From positions 84,267,798-84,331,797 of the forward strand of contig JALMGJ010000004.1 in the NCBI GenBank assembly GCA_023362775.1: DNA of 64,000 bases, written 5' to 3'. Source of the stretch: Charina bottae. Lineage: Eukaryota > Chordata > Lepidosauria > Squamata > Charinaidae. The notes beneath the pieces are model-generated. The model was given only the letters and a program-made list of their open reading frames with translations. It made no database searches and was not told where the DNA came from. Shown piece after piece: positions 45,057 through 55,163 of the stretch (positions are counted from its first letter, which is position 1; each line of letters starts with the position of its first letter). The position numbers were made by a program, and so were the translations under genes.

Positions 45057-46347
45057 TCAGTCTGCTATGGATTTCCAGTTGAAAGCCATGGCGAGCTGAA
45101 TGTTTGCAGCAGGACAGCGTGATGACGAAGATTGGCACAGGATACAGGATCCTGGCTGCCAAAATGCTCTCCGGATTAAGGAGAGTTCTTTGAGATCACC
45201 CATGTGACTCCACACAGCCACTCCTTGTGAGTAAACTGCAGGAATCACTGTTTGTTGTTTGCCTATGGGCTGAGTGGCTGGGAGTTGAGGGAGGCACCAT
45301 CTTTGTTCACAGTAGTTAAAACAGGTGTTCAAAGGATAATAACCTTGATGGAGCGTCACTACTTAATCACTTTGGTTTTGTTTTTTTTTCTGCTGCCTTA
45401 AAAGAATTAAGACAATTCATTTTTTTCTATAAAAGAATTTTATTAAGTTTAGAGCATAGATTAAAACTACAATAAAAAAGAAAAAAACTACAAAAAAAGA
45501 AAGTGAAAAACACAAGAATTTTTTTAAAAAATTACATAAGAAGTGACTTCCAGCTTTCAACAACAAGAATATATAGCAATTCCCATAATTAATCCCTTTC
45601 TCCAAATTTAACCAAAATCACATTATTTCTATAAAACATTCCATGGACATTATGTAAATCAATAGAAGCAAATGCTTCTTCCCCTTATATACAGTATATA
45701 AAAATAAACAAATATATTAACCTTCAAATCAACTTCTCCCCCCATACAAACTCATTTATGAAATGTTTCCCTCCTATCATTATTCTATATATTTCTGACC
45801 ACTATGTTAACAATCAAATTATTATAATCATTTTTTAAAAAATAACATTTAAATTATCTACTTTTACACTTAATACTACAATATTACCCCATTAAACCTT
45901 AAAAATCAAACTTTAAATCATTAAAAAAAATTGAATCATACAACCTTATAATCAATCAACATACTTAGTACTGTTATTTCAATCTTACTCCTATTAAACC
46001 TTAAAAAAACAAACTTTAAATCATTACAAGAAACTTTAAGTCATTACAGAAAAATAAAATCATAGAGCCTTAAAATCAATCCACATACTTGTTCTTAATT
46101 TTAACAATCAAATTATAAAAACATTTTAAAAAAACATTTAAATTAACTACTTTTATGCTTAGTACTATTATTTCAATCTTACCCCTATTAAACCTTAAAA
46201 AACAAACTTTAAATCATTATAAGAAACTTTACTTATTCTTAATTTTTATCCCACCTCAAAATAAACCAAAGCATTTATTTGTCTCCATATTATACACAAG
46301 AGTTTTTTTTATAGATAGATCAAAAAACCCAGCTATCTCCCCTAAAA

Positions 46348-46813
46348 AGTCTGGTATCTGAGGGACCGTCTCATCCCGATGACATTGACCCACCCCACTC
46401 ATTCATGCAGGAGGGCATGCTTCAGACCCCAACAAGAGAACTCCATCTAGTGGGGTCCAGGAGGGAAGCCTTCTCTGCAACAGCGCCTGCCTTGGAATAT
46501 CTTGCCCCCAGAGGTGAGGCTGACTCCCTCGCTCCCGGTCTTCTGGAAGACTCTTAAAACCTGGTTCTGCCACCTTGCCTGGGACAGGGGAAGTAATAGT
46601 TCCTCCTAAGGGTGGCTGGCCTAATGTCCTCCTTTTATATACGATTTTACTATTCTTGGATTTTTATATATTATTTATTATATTGTTTTAGCTGTAATTT
46701 ATGTTTATAGGTTTTAATTGTTGATATTTTGTAAACTGCCCAGAGTCCCCCATTGGGGGAGATGGGCGGTGATAAATTTGAATTATAAATAATAAATAAA
46801 TAAATAAATAAAT
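46348..46813 (+). mobile_element. L2 LINE 3' fragment, nested
   Basis: Encodes in broken frames the end of the L2 ORF ('tatctgagggaccgtctcatcccgatgacattgaccc...ttctgccaccttgcctgggacagggg'). This is followed by 'gtaaactgcccagagtcccccattgggggagatgggcggtgataaa' and an (AAAT)n tail. It is inserted in the minus-strand L1-type element; both host parts continue on either side. Only a weak short target duplication (AAAAGT) is visible. Confidence 0.9.
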
Positions 46814-46824
46814 ATAAAAGTTAA

Positions 46825-47149
46825 CAAAAAATTTCCCACATGACCAAGCTATATCATTTTCAAAACAGACCCTGTAATAAACAAGCCATTTTTCTTCTTG
46901 AAAGCCGAACTGTAACTCCTTCATGTCTGTTGTTTCTTCAGCATCTGGATTCTCGCAGTCAGGAGTGATACTTCTTCCTTGATGAATCTCTTCCTCTCCC
47001 TTCAGGAAATCCTCAATCGATTGATACATTTTAAAAGCAATATCCTGTACTTCTTGTAAAGTAGCTTGAGCAGTTTTATGGAAAATCTTATTAAAGTCTG
47101 CAGACTGCTCAGCACAGAGCTCCAAGGTTGTTTTCTTAAGGTCGTCTAT
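46825..47149 (-). pseudogene. ORF1-like remnant of the L1-type element
   Basis: The minus frame runs IDDLKKTTLELC ... NKIFHKTAQATLQEVQDI, then an acidic stretch and CFENDIAWSCGKFF, where the L2 piece cuts it. The copy at 54.9 kb begins MDDLKEIFSEF ... QIFHDTCQAILQDI, so the start codon has changed from ATG to ATA here (47,147-47,149). The N-terminal part looks helical and charged, possibly coiled coil. No nucleic-acid-binding motif was recognised. Confidence 0.55.
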
Positions 47150-47924
47150 AGTTCAAACAGTAAAGTCTGGCACCTTCTGCTGATGTGTATAAACTAGTGA
47201 GTTAATAAAAGGCTTCCAGAGGCTAAAATACAGCATCCAAGGCAAGTTAACAGAAAACTAAAAGCTAAAAGCATCAAATTAAATATATAGGAAAATATTA
47301 AGTCCTTCAAACTAAATAGCAAATAATAATGAAGAGATGGTTATTTATTCTCAGTCCTCCTTAAATTTGAATGGAAAGCAAGCTAGCAGCTAGAAAAAAA
47401 ATTTTTTTAAACTTCCTCCAGAAACAACATTATTCAGCACCAAGAGATTCATATCTTCTTGTTGTTAAAAACCTCTCCTGGGGTCCAAGAAATTAAAAAA
47501 ATGCAAACTAGGTGATTTAGAAATGAAAAAGGCTCGACCTAGTGTCCCAAAGGGACTGCAGCATGGTCTGGAAATGATGGCATCCCCGACTCCCAACTCC
47601 TCTTACTGGAATAGTTGACGATCTTCAGGCTACAAGGTGACTTTGTGAAGTGCAAATGGGATGATTCCGAGTGTTTTCTGTCCATGAAAACACTCTAGGG
47701 CAACAGGAGAGCCTGTCTGTTCCTCCAAAAAGAATCCATGCTGTTAGGTCTGCCCGCTGATCTTGCAAGCAGAGTATTCAGTCAGATATCTTTTCACCGG
47801 AAGACAAAAGGATTAAGACAATTCAGAACAGCAAGTTATACTGCATTTGCTAGGTGAGTCACCTTCTCCTTAGAGAAAGAACTCTTATGATTTTTTAAAA
47901 ATTTTCAATTAAATTTTTTCAATT

Positions 47925-48605
47925 GAATTTTTAGAAGTAAGTTGCAACAGATGATTTTGAAATTATTTTGAAGGAGGATTAAATGTAACAAATAATGAGA
48001 AAGATATGGAGAAAGATATGGGCACACAAATGGAACCGGTGGATGACTTATTTCCAAAAGGAGATGTACAAATATTGAATCAAGAAACTGACTTGGATTT
48101 ATTTATTTATTGCTGGGTATACAAAAGAGCTCTGTTAAGTTTTCAAAGGACTTCATTAGAGGTGACAAACAAAAGGTCAAATTCTACTTATTGGATATAC
48201 AAAAGAAATCTGCTGAAGTTCTGAAAGATTTTTAGCTTGAAACACAGATGAACAGAAACCTAGCTCTGGGATTCTTTTTGAAGAGGTTAAAATATACTTT
48301 TAAAAACTTAGGGAAGGAATACAAGGTTGGCTTATTCAACCAGAGCTAAATTAGAAAAATAGCTACATCTGGTTGCCTTTAATGGACTTTTGCTGACTAA
48401 GAACGACTGATGGAGCATTTGGATTTTGCTTTTTTTATTCAATAGATGAGAAATGAGGTGAAGAGAGTTTATGTTATATGTAGAGATAGTGATAAGCTAC
48501 TAAGATTGTTTTTACTTCCTTGGATGAAGGGGGAAGTTACTTCTTTCTTTTTCTTTTTCTTTTTCTATTTTTCTATTTTTCTATTTTTCTATTTTTTTTC
48601 TTTTT
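47925..48605 (+). mobile_element. L1-type non-autonomous fragment (plus)
   Basis: Co-linear with 2850-3545: 'atggagaaagatatggg' / 'atggaaaaagatgtta', 'gagatgtacaaatattgaatcaagaaactgacttggat' / 'gggatatacaaataacaagccagaagagtgacttggat', 'taatggacttttgctga' and 'gggggaagttacttctttc'. It ends in an expanded (TTTTC)/(TTTTTCTA) pyrimidine tract. An ORF at 48,006-48,224 (72 codons, MEKDMGTQMEPVDDL...) is its coding remnant. It lies head-to-head with the minus-strand copy ending at 47,870. Confidence 0.65.
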
Positions 48606-48619
48606 CACATTCTTTTCAC

Positions 48620-48738
48620 TCTTTTCATTTATTTATTTATTTGTTTGTTTATCAAATTTCGTCACCACCCATCTCCCCCAAAGGAGGGACTCTGGGTGGT
48701 TTACAATAAAGCTAAAAAGATTAAAATACAATTTTAAA
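48620..48738 (-). mobile_element. L2-type 3' stub (minus)
   Basis: '(ttta)n...tgtttgtttatcaaatttcgtcaccacccatctcccccaaaggagggactctgggtggtttaca' is the complement of the L2 3' block and tail. No ORF is attached. It is bounded by an L1-type pyrimidine tract on the left and a BovB end on the right. Confidence 0.75.
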
Positions 48739-48740
48739 AA

Positions 48741-48985
48741 TTGTTGTTTATTCATTCAGTCACTTCCGAATCTTCATGACTTCATGGACCAGCCCACGCC
48801 AGAGCTTCCTGTCGGCCGTCGCCATCCCCAGCTCCCCCACGGTCGAGTCTGTCACCTCCAGAATATCATCCATCCATCTTGCCCTTGGTCTGCCCCTCTT
48901 CCTTTTGCCTTCCACTTTCCCTATCATCAGCATCCTCTCCAGGTTATCCTGTCTTCTCATTATGTGGCCAAAGTACTTCAGTTAA
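48741..48985 (-). mobile_element. RTE/BovB 3' end (minus)
   Basis: The minus strand encodes MRRQDNLERMLMIGKVEGKR, KRGRPRARWMDDILEVTDST and VGELGMATADRKLWRGLVHE, the BovB C-terminus, with the tail 'aataaacaacaa' on the left. This is the longest of the three CAACAA-tailed copies, about 75 codons, with no stop until the C-terminal end. Confidence 0.9.
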
Positions 48986-49207
48986 AACAAAATATGGTAC
49001 ATAAAATATAAATATAAATATAAAATATAAAATGGAATCAAGATGGTGGATAAAATTCAAATTCAATTCATATACTATATATACGGGGACCACTTTAATA
49101 TGCTAGCCACCCCCAAGATTGACTACCCCCCCTTTCTTTTGCATTTTTCTCTATTGGCTTTTATTCTTTTCATTTATAATTCTTAATAAATATTTGAAAA
49201 AGAAAAG
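48986..49207 (+). mobile_element. Short A-tailed element or 3' end of the L1-type family
   Basis: It ends in 'tttcatttataattcttaataaatatttgaaaaagaaaag' after a pyrimidine-rich stretch, like the other L1-type ends. About 160 bp upstream is 'aatcaagatggtggataaa' (49,037-49,055), a YY1-like word of the kind found at element 5' ends. Either a very short 5'-truncated copy or an internally deleted one. Confidence 0.4.
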
Positions 49208-49498
49208 CATTGGGGCTTCTACAGAGAAAACACACTTCCTAGGTCTCACAAATGACAATATTTAAAGTAAGGGACCTCAGGCACACCCACCGTATCTGAG
49301 CTGGTGGTATTATTACTATTATTATTATTGTTATTGTTGTTTCTTCTCTGTATGAATAATGAGTTCTGTGTAAGTTTAGCCTTTACTCCTCTTGATACTG
49401 ATAAGGAATTTGTGAATTTTATAATTGGGTAGTTTTTATGTTAAAGTGCATCATATTTCAGTTTGCTCAAAAGTGCTCATTCTAGCAGATTGTCTTGG
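49208..49498. other. Unassigned DNA with a short (ATT)n
   Basis: (ATT)n/(GTT)n run at about 49,309-49,341. Nothing else was recognised. Confidence 0.4.
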
Positions 49499-49703
49499 GT
49501 CTATCTCAGGGCTTTCCAAAGTTTTTCCCGCGGCGACACACCAACCGGCGTTGGTGTGTCGCCGTGGGAAAACCTGGAAGTGCGGCAGCGCGCAAAAACC
49601 CGGAAGCGCTGATAATGATCAGCGCTTCCGGGTTGTGTGGCGACACACCAGACTGTGTGTGGCGACACAAAAGTCACACAGTTTGGAAAGCTCTGGTCTA
49701 TCT
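49499..49703. mobile_element. hAT-like MITE, 189 bp, perfect 8-bp target duplication
   Basis: GTCTATCT flanks at 49,499-49,506 and 49,696-49,703. Termini CAGGGCTTTCCAAAG and CTTTGGAAAGC-like (right end 'gtttggaaagctctg') are inverted repeats. The interior is GC-rich and contains further self-complementary blocks ('gcggcgacacaccaaccgg' / 'ttggtgtgtcgccgtgg' and 'aacccggaagcgctgat' / 'atcagcgcttccgggtt'). A non-coding DNA transposon. The ORFs here read through the palindromes on both strands. Confidence 0.9.
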
Positions 49704-51550
49704 GTTCCTTTTCCTCTGTGTGTGAAATCATGTCTTAGTACCTTTATTAAAAAAACAAACAGGGCTACACATGTATAAAATCAAAAGGGAGTCAAAGTGG
49801 CATCTGTCTCTCTGCCGGACTATAATCTGCACATTTTGAAAGAGGGGGGGAGTATCATGCTGCCACAGACCCCTCCATCTCCACCTTATAGAAAAGAAGC
49901 TGATAGCTACAAGAGGAAAAGTAAGACAGAAAAAGTAAATTGAGCATAAAGGAATGGAATCTAAATAGACATACTTGTACTGAAAAGATTGATAACTGGA
50001 AATATTCTCCTACTACAAATGGCATTGAAAAGGTAAGGTAAATTCTCTTAATTACTATAAACTTCAAATTGGTTGACTCTTTCAAGAATAACATATAAGA
50101 CTAACCAAACAGCTGCTTTGCACTTACAAAGAGACACTTTTGTATTTTTTTATTGCTAATCCTGAGGCTCTTGATGGAGAGTTGTTTCAGAACAAAATCA
50201 TTTAGGATATAGAAGCTAAGCAACAGCTTTGCACTGCAGTACTCAGTACAGAACACATAATTGAGCTTTCATTAAAGGAAGCAGCATTTAAAATGAAAAT
50301 TTGGTTTAAAAGAAACTGCTAAAAATACAGTTTAAACATTAAAAATAAAAACAAGAAAAGTTAGAATGTGAAGAATGTGACTCATAAGTTTCTTCTTAAA
50401 ATTGTAATTGAACCGTTCAGCTTCTGTTTTTTCCACTGAGATTAAAATGGCTCCCTGCGATTTAAGCATGTGAGACTAATAATAGCATCCATCCCCATAA
50501 CCATACTATTAAGGCAGAAGATGACAGCAGGCACAAGAGAAGAAGAAACAATAATATACATAAATTACCCAGTACTAGGAAAAGGAGAGAAATGTAGTGT
50601 TGAGGCCAAAGATAACTATTTACCATTCAAAAAGCTTCCAGAATGGCGAAAGGCATTGTTGTGGGCCAACTCTGAAAATAAAAAAAATACAAACAATGAA
50701 ATTGAAAAGTTAATAGAGAATTTAGGTTTCAATCATACATATGACTAGTTAGGAGTGACAGGGATTGTCCCAGAATAAAATATGTAGGATTTCCCTGTTA
50801 ATGAGATTACTGTAGTATCTATAATTATTGCCAAAGAAATAATTACAACAAAACCTATAGTTACTCAAGTTTTCCCTAAAGAATTTAAACAGTAATGGAA
50901 CTGTAAAACACAATTTTTAAAGAGTGTAGTTGGGTGGGAAGGTAAATAAAAAGCCACATGCTGTGATGTACAAAAGGGGGGAAATGTAGAGCATGATTAA
51001 TGTATAAGGATTGTACAAAAACTGCCCCAAATCCTTTGTGGCTGAATCCTCAGGTTTGGAAAGAACCCAACCTGCCTTGTGATAATCCATTCTCTCTCAT
51101 TTCAGATTTAGGAGCATGAATAAGGAAAAATAGAGTCCAGCCATTAGCATTAAAAACAACATTTCCCTCACAAGGATTTGTTCTCTCTTTCTTCTATTCT
51201 TAAATGAGACAGTTGTCAAACCATAGACCCTTCATTTTCCTAGATAGACAGCTCTATATACTGTAGATATGCTCAGCCAAATAATTTTTTACAAGTCACA
51301 TTACCACATCATTATGCAAGCCAATTAGCTCCAGATGTCTAGAGAGAGATGAAACAATCTGATTCCGTATGTGGCATGATTTTCTTTTCTCCAAAACCGT
51401 ATTTGGATACTTTCCTGGTTGCCCCTTTTGGCAGTGTTATTTTTCAGAGCAAAAGTGAATGTGACTCTCTCTTATCCCGACCAAGAGAATTAGGATAACC
51501 AATAGTGGACTAATAACAAGTAAAAGATGTATAGATCCAGTCAAAGTGGA
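49704..51550. other. Unassigned DNA with a purine tract resembling a retroviral PPT
   Basis: 'acaaaaggggggaaatgtagagc' (50,971-50,991) looks like a polypurine tract followed by a TG-starting LTR, but no matching second LTR, primer site or recognisable gene was found. An ORF at 50,470-50,748 (92 codons) upstream has no domain I can name. Otherwise AT-rich. Confidence 0.3.
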
Positions 51551-51556
51551 AGTACT

Positions 51557-51643
<87 letters not shown>
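51557..51643. repeat. (CATATA)n microsatellite
   Basis: About 14 copies of CATATA, giving Tyr-Ile, His-Ile and Tyr-Met dipeptide frames that are artefacts. An (ATTC)n tract follows at 51,662-51,689. Confidence 0.95.
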
Positions 51644-51644
<1 letters not shown>

Positions 51645-51798
51645 CTCTGTGTGTGTTTGTGTTCATTCATTCATTCATTCATTCATTCAATCATTCTTTT
51701 AGGAAACATAGGGCTTCCCTTTGCAGTACAATCACCTCCTAAGCTGTATCTTGGAAGCAGAATTTCAAGGAGGATTTTGAATCTGAGACAGAGTGATG

Positions 51799-51907
51799 TA
51801 GAATGGTGTTTCTCAACCTCAGCAACTTTAAGATGTGTGGGAATTCTGAGAGTTGGAGTTCACACACCTTAAAGTTGCTGAGGTTGAGAAATACCGATAT
51901 AGAATGG
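51799..51907. mobile_element. hAT-like foldback MITE, 93 bp, 8-bp target duplication
   Basis: TAGAATGG at 51,799-51,806 and 51,900-51,907. The arms 'tttctcaacctcagcaactttaagatgtgtgg' and 'cacacaccttaaagttgctgaggttgagaaa' are almost perfect complements separated by about 20 bp, so nearly the whole element is one hairpin. A non-coding cut-and-paste passenger. Confidence 0.85.
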
Positions 51908-52245
51908 CCATTACAAAACATATCTTCATTGCCTCATCTTAGTAGAGTAGTTATTTATTTTAAATTATGTTTTAATTATTGTTGCTGTTTCTTAGTTGTC
52001 TTAGATACTCAAAATGGAGAGAAAAGGGAAAATGTATTAAATGTGATGGTAAACTGTTATGTATACATGCAGACGTATCTCTTATAAAAGTATAAGAGCT
52101 TAAGTAGTAAGATCAAGCAGGTATGTAATAAGGAGAAGAAGACAAATGTTTGCTTATAGTAATTTATTTCCAGTAGTTTTCAAAATACATACATTTAGAA
52201 GGTAATGCTTTCAATGAAAAAAAATATTTAAATGACTTGATTAAT
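51908..52245. other. Unassigned AT-rich DNA
   Basis: Nothing recognised. Confidence 0.4.
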
Positions 52246-52775
52246 TGAGTGCCTGTGGCTATTTGGCCACTCTGGGTTGGGGACGTTTCCACTGTTGGCC
52301 TTGGATGGGTGCTGGTTGTTACCTATAAAGCCCTTAATTGCATATGGTCTGGTTATCTGAGGGTCCACCTATCTCCAATAGTTTTTGCCCACCTAGTATA
52401 TTCAGGCAGAGTGGGGGCACTCAAGGTCCCCTCAATTAAATGTTGTCATCTTGTGGGACCAAGGAAGTGTGCCTTCTCTGTCGCAGCCCCTGCCCTCTGG
52501 AATAGCATTCCCCCAGAGATATTCATAGCACCCACTCTCTTAGGATTCTGGAAAACCCTTAAGGCCTGGCTCTGTTCCCAGGGCTGGAGATAGTTTGTCT
52601 CTGGAGCCTCTGTCATGTTTATATTAGTATGGTTGTTTTCAATACAGGCTGCCAAATCTTGTTTCATTTTTTTAAACTGTTTTTAATTGTATATTTGGAT
52701 ACTGTAAGCCGCCCAGTCTTCTGGATTAGGTGGACATAATAAATTTAATAAAATAAATAAAATAAATAAATGTAT
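52246..52775 (+). mobile_element. L2 LINE 3' fragment, diverged
   Basis: The frame at 52,249-52,593 contains LVVTYKALNCIWSGYLR, FSVAAPALWNSIPPEI and FWKTLKAWLC, equivalent to LVITFKALHGMGPEYLK, FSVVAPTLWNILPPEL and FRKELKTWFC of the intact L2. The 3' block 'gtaagccgcccagtcttctggattaggtggacataataaa' and a TAAA tail follow. The 3' block differs clearly from that of the young copies, so this is an older or separate subfamily. Confidence 0.85.
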
Positions 52776-52839
52776 AATAATGAGAGAGAAAGGAAACAGA
52801 AATTAGGCACCTTGTCATACTGTTTAGAGAAGAGCTATG

Positions 52840-53612
52840 CCTTGGATCAGGGGTGTCGAACTCAATTTCATCTTGGGCTGTATCATCATTATGGGTGCCC
52901 TCAAAAGGCCGATTGTATCTGTAAGACTATATAAAATTTAATATGATATAATAGTATATATGTATCTACTCCTTATCATATTAAACAATTGCCTCTGCAT
53001 TAGATTATTACTGGTTTTAGTAATAACTTAAGTAATAACTAGCTCTGAAAGTAGAAGTCTAGGAAACATAATGGCAAGCAGATATTATTATTATTGTCAC
53101 AGACACACACTCATACAAACACTCACTCAGAGTTATACACAATATTGACAGAGTATTGACAGACAATGCAGCTCCTTAAACATACCAGTATTTTGGTAGC
53201 AGGTGAATCCAAACGTTTTTCTGTTTGAATATGGTGAAGGGACGACCCATGGAAATCAGTAAAATTTTCATCTGTGTCCCGCGACAGTTTCACTTTGAGT
53301 GCCAGGTTGTCACATGACACCCAGCACTCAGCATGGTAAAAAAAAAAAAACCACATTGTAGGGGCCGGCTCTGGAGAGAGGAGAGCCGGCAAGGGGGAGG
53401 GCAGGAGGAGGAGTGGCAGGACTTCACTGTTTATTTTTAAAAGAGTGACAGTGATGGATGGCCCCCCTGTAGACATGACCCCCGATGCTCCTAACTGCAG
53501 GTAGCGTGGGAGGTGTGCCTGCTTGCTTGTAGGTATAGAGATGGCCACATAAAATGGCCTGGCGGGCCAGATTCAGCCCATGGGCCTAGTGTTTGACACA
53601 TGTGCCTTGGAT
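52840..53612. mobile_element. hAT (Charlie-like) non-autonomous transposon, 757 bp
   Basis: CCTTGGAT flanks at 52,840-52,847 and 53,605-53,612. The left end CAGGGGTGTCGAACTC and the complement of the right end, CACATGTGTCAAACAC, are imperfect inverted repeats. The subterminal 'ggcgggccagattcagcccatgggcc' is typical of Charlie-type ends. No transposase motif was found. The 141-codon minus ORF inside (53,123-53,548) includes a poly-A-derived Phe run and is not considered a gene. Confidence 0.8.
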
Positions 53613-54202
53613 TTTTTCAAACCATTGGCAACAAGGCAAAATGGAGCCCTTTAATTTTCAGTAGTCCAAGACAGAGTGGATCAGTCTGAAAACAGACCTC
53701 TCACCCCAGTCAGTTTCTTTGGAGTTTCAAGTTGGTAGAGTTAATAGTTTTATGGCAAAATGACACAAAACAAAACAACCCAAACTTCAAACTCAAATGA
53801 ACAGCTATTGTAATCTATATTAACTACATTGGTAGAGAGGAAAGGGAATTGGATTTCAGTGACCACCAGTTTGCCGTTCAAATGATTGAAATGGTTGAAA
53901 ATTTTTATTCAATAATTCTCCTTCTCATATGGAATCTTTTAAAATAATTCCACTTATTAGTTCTTTATACCTGATGTTTTAGCCACCAACAATCAGCTCA
54001 ACCACATTTGAGAAAGGAATTCATAATTCCTTATGAGACCTCTAGACTTATTGCATACCCACAAACAAACCTTCAAAGTACATAGTAGAAATTTGACACA
54101 GATGTTTCCATATAAGGAGTTCCTATCACTTCATAACTTTCTGTCCCAAAATGTCCAAGTATAGACACTTCTCTTTAAAAAAAATCATACTTTAAAAGAT
54201 TA
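53613..54202. other. Unassigned AT-rich DNA
   Basis: Nothing recognised. Confidence 0.4.
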
Positions 54203-54206
54203 TAAC

Positions 54207-54236
54207 CGGACTTCCGGTGGGGAACATGGCCGACTG
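54207..54236 (+). promoter_or_regulatory. ETS-type and YY1-type motifs at the element 5' end
   Basis: CCGGACTTCCGGTG (54,207-54,220) is a strong ETS/GABP-type word. AACATGGCCGAC (54,223-54,234) is a YY1-like word. Both lie within the first ~30 bp of the element. The copy ending at 47,870 keeps 'gtcttccggtgaaaag'. Promoter function is inferred. Confidence 0.5.
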
Positions 54237-54923
54237 ACCAGCTGTGTCCACGAGCTCTACGGGCAGATTTGACAACGTGGCTTTTTTGTGGGGCACAGGC
54301 AGGTTTTCCCTGCTGCCCTAGACCATTTTCATGGTTAGAAAATGCTTGGAATCATCCGACTTGTACTCCAAAATGCTGTCTTGCAGCCAGAGAATCGCAA
54401 ACAGTGTTCGCGACGATCCGGTAAGAGACAACAGGAGACAGGGACGCCATCATTTCCATGCCATGCTGTAGCCTCAAAGGGACATTAGGCTGAGCCTCCC
54501 CATTTCTAAATCACCCAATTTATATTTACTTTAAGTTTTTGTACCCCAAGAGAGGCTTTCTACAGTAAGAAGAAGCGAATTCTCTTGGTGCTTATTGTTA
54601 TTTCTGGATTAATCTTAAAAGTTTCTTTTAATCTTTGGCTTATGTCCCATTTAAATTTTAAGGAGGACTGGGAATAAATAATCATCTCCCCACTACTATT
54701 TTTGTATTTAATTTGAAGGATTTAACTTTTTCCTACATGTTGAATCTGCTGTTTTGAGTCTTCAATTTTCTGTTCACTTTCCTTGGTCATTGCAGCTGCT
54801 GCTTAGCATACTTTCTCCTTTGTCAATATCACTCAATAACTTTCAGAAGCCTTTCATTAACCCATTAGCTCCTATCTGTGCTAGCCAAGTATCTAGGGGG
54901 CGCCATAATCTACTGCCTGAAAC

Positions 54924-55132
54924 ATGGATGACCTTAAGGAGATTTTCTCAGAGTTCCATTCTGAGCTGCGTTCTGAGTACAAACAGATTTTCCATGACAC
55001 CTGCCAAGCTATTCTGCAAGATATTCGGGACAGAGTTGTTGTTGTGGGGAAAATAGGAGGAGGAAGGAGTATTAGGTATGCTCACCGCCTTGAGTTATTT
55101 ATAAAAATAATAAAGGCAGGATAAAAATAAAA

Positions 55133-55163
<31 letters not shown>

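Larger units (their letters stand above)
45421..47870 (-). mobile_element. L1-type non-autonomous element (minus), nearly complete, split by an L2 piece
   Basis: The 3' end is on the left: complement 'ctaaacttaataaaattcttttatagaaaaaa' at 45,421-45,455. The 5' end is near 47,870 and carries 'gtcttccggtgaaaag', the counterpart of 'acttccggtggggaac' at 54.2 kb. It matches the 54-61 kb copy along its whole length. Examples on the element strand are 'cagaaatatatagaata' and 'ggggagaagttgattt', then 'gtccatggaatg.tttatagaaataatgtgat' and 'gggattaattatggaaatt'. Without the inserted L2 fragment (46,348-46,813) it is about 2.0 kb. It has no reverse-transcriptase region. Confidence 0.8.

Noticed and set aside
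46688..47125. A single 145-codon minus gene
   Set aside because: Its C-terminal part is the antisense of an L2 tail; only the N-terminal part is related to the 54.9-kb frame.
49425..49778. Overlapping ORFs on both strands around 49.5-49.7 kb
   Set aside because: They are reads through the palindromic MITE.
50470..50748. 92-codon ORF upstream of the purine tract as a viral gene
   Set aside because: No recognisable motif, no partner genes, no paired LTR.
51546..51872. ORFs rich in Tyr-Ile or His-Ile
   Set aside because: Products of the CATATA microsatellite.
53123..53548. 141-codon minus ORF
   Set aside because: It lies wholly inside the hAT element and includes a poly-A-derived Phe run; no domain.
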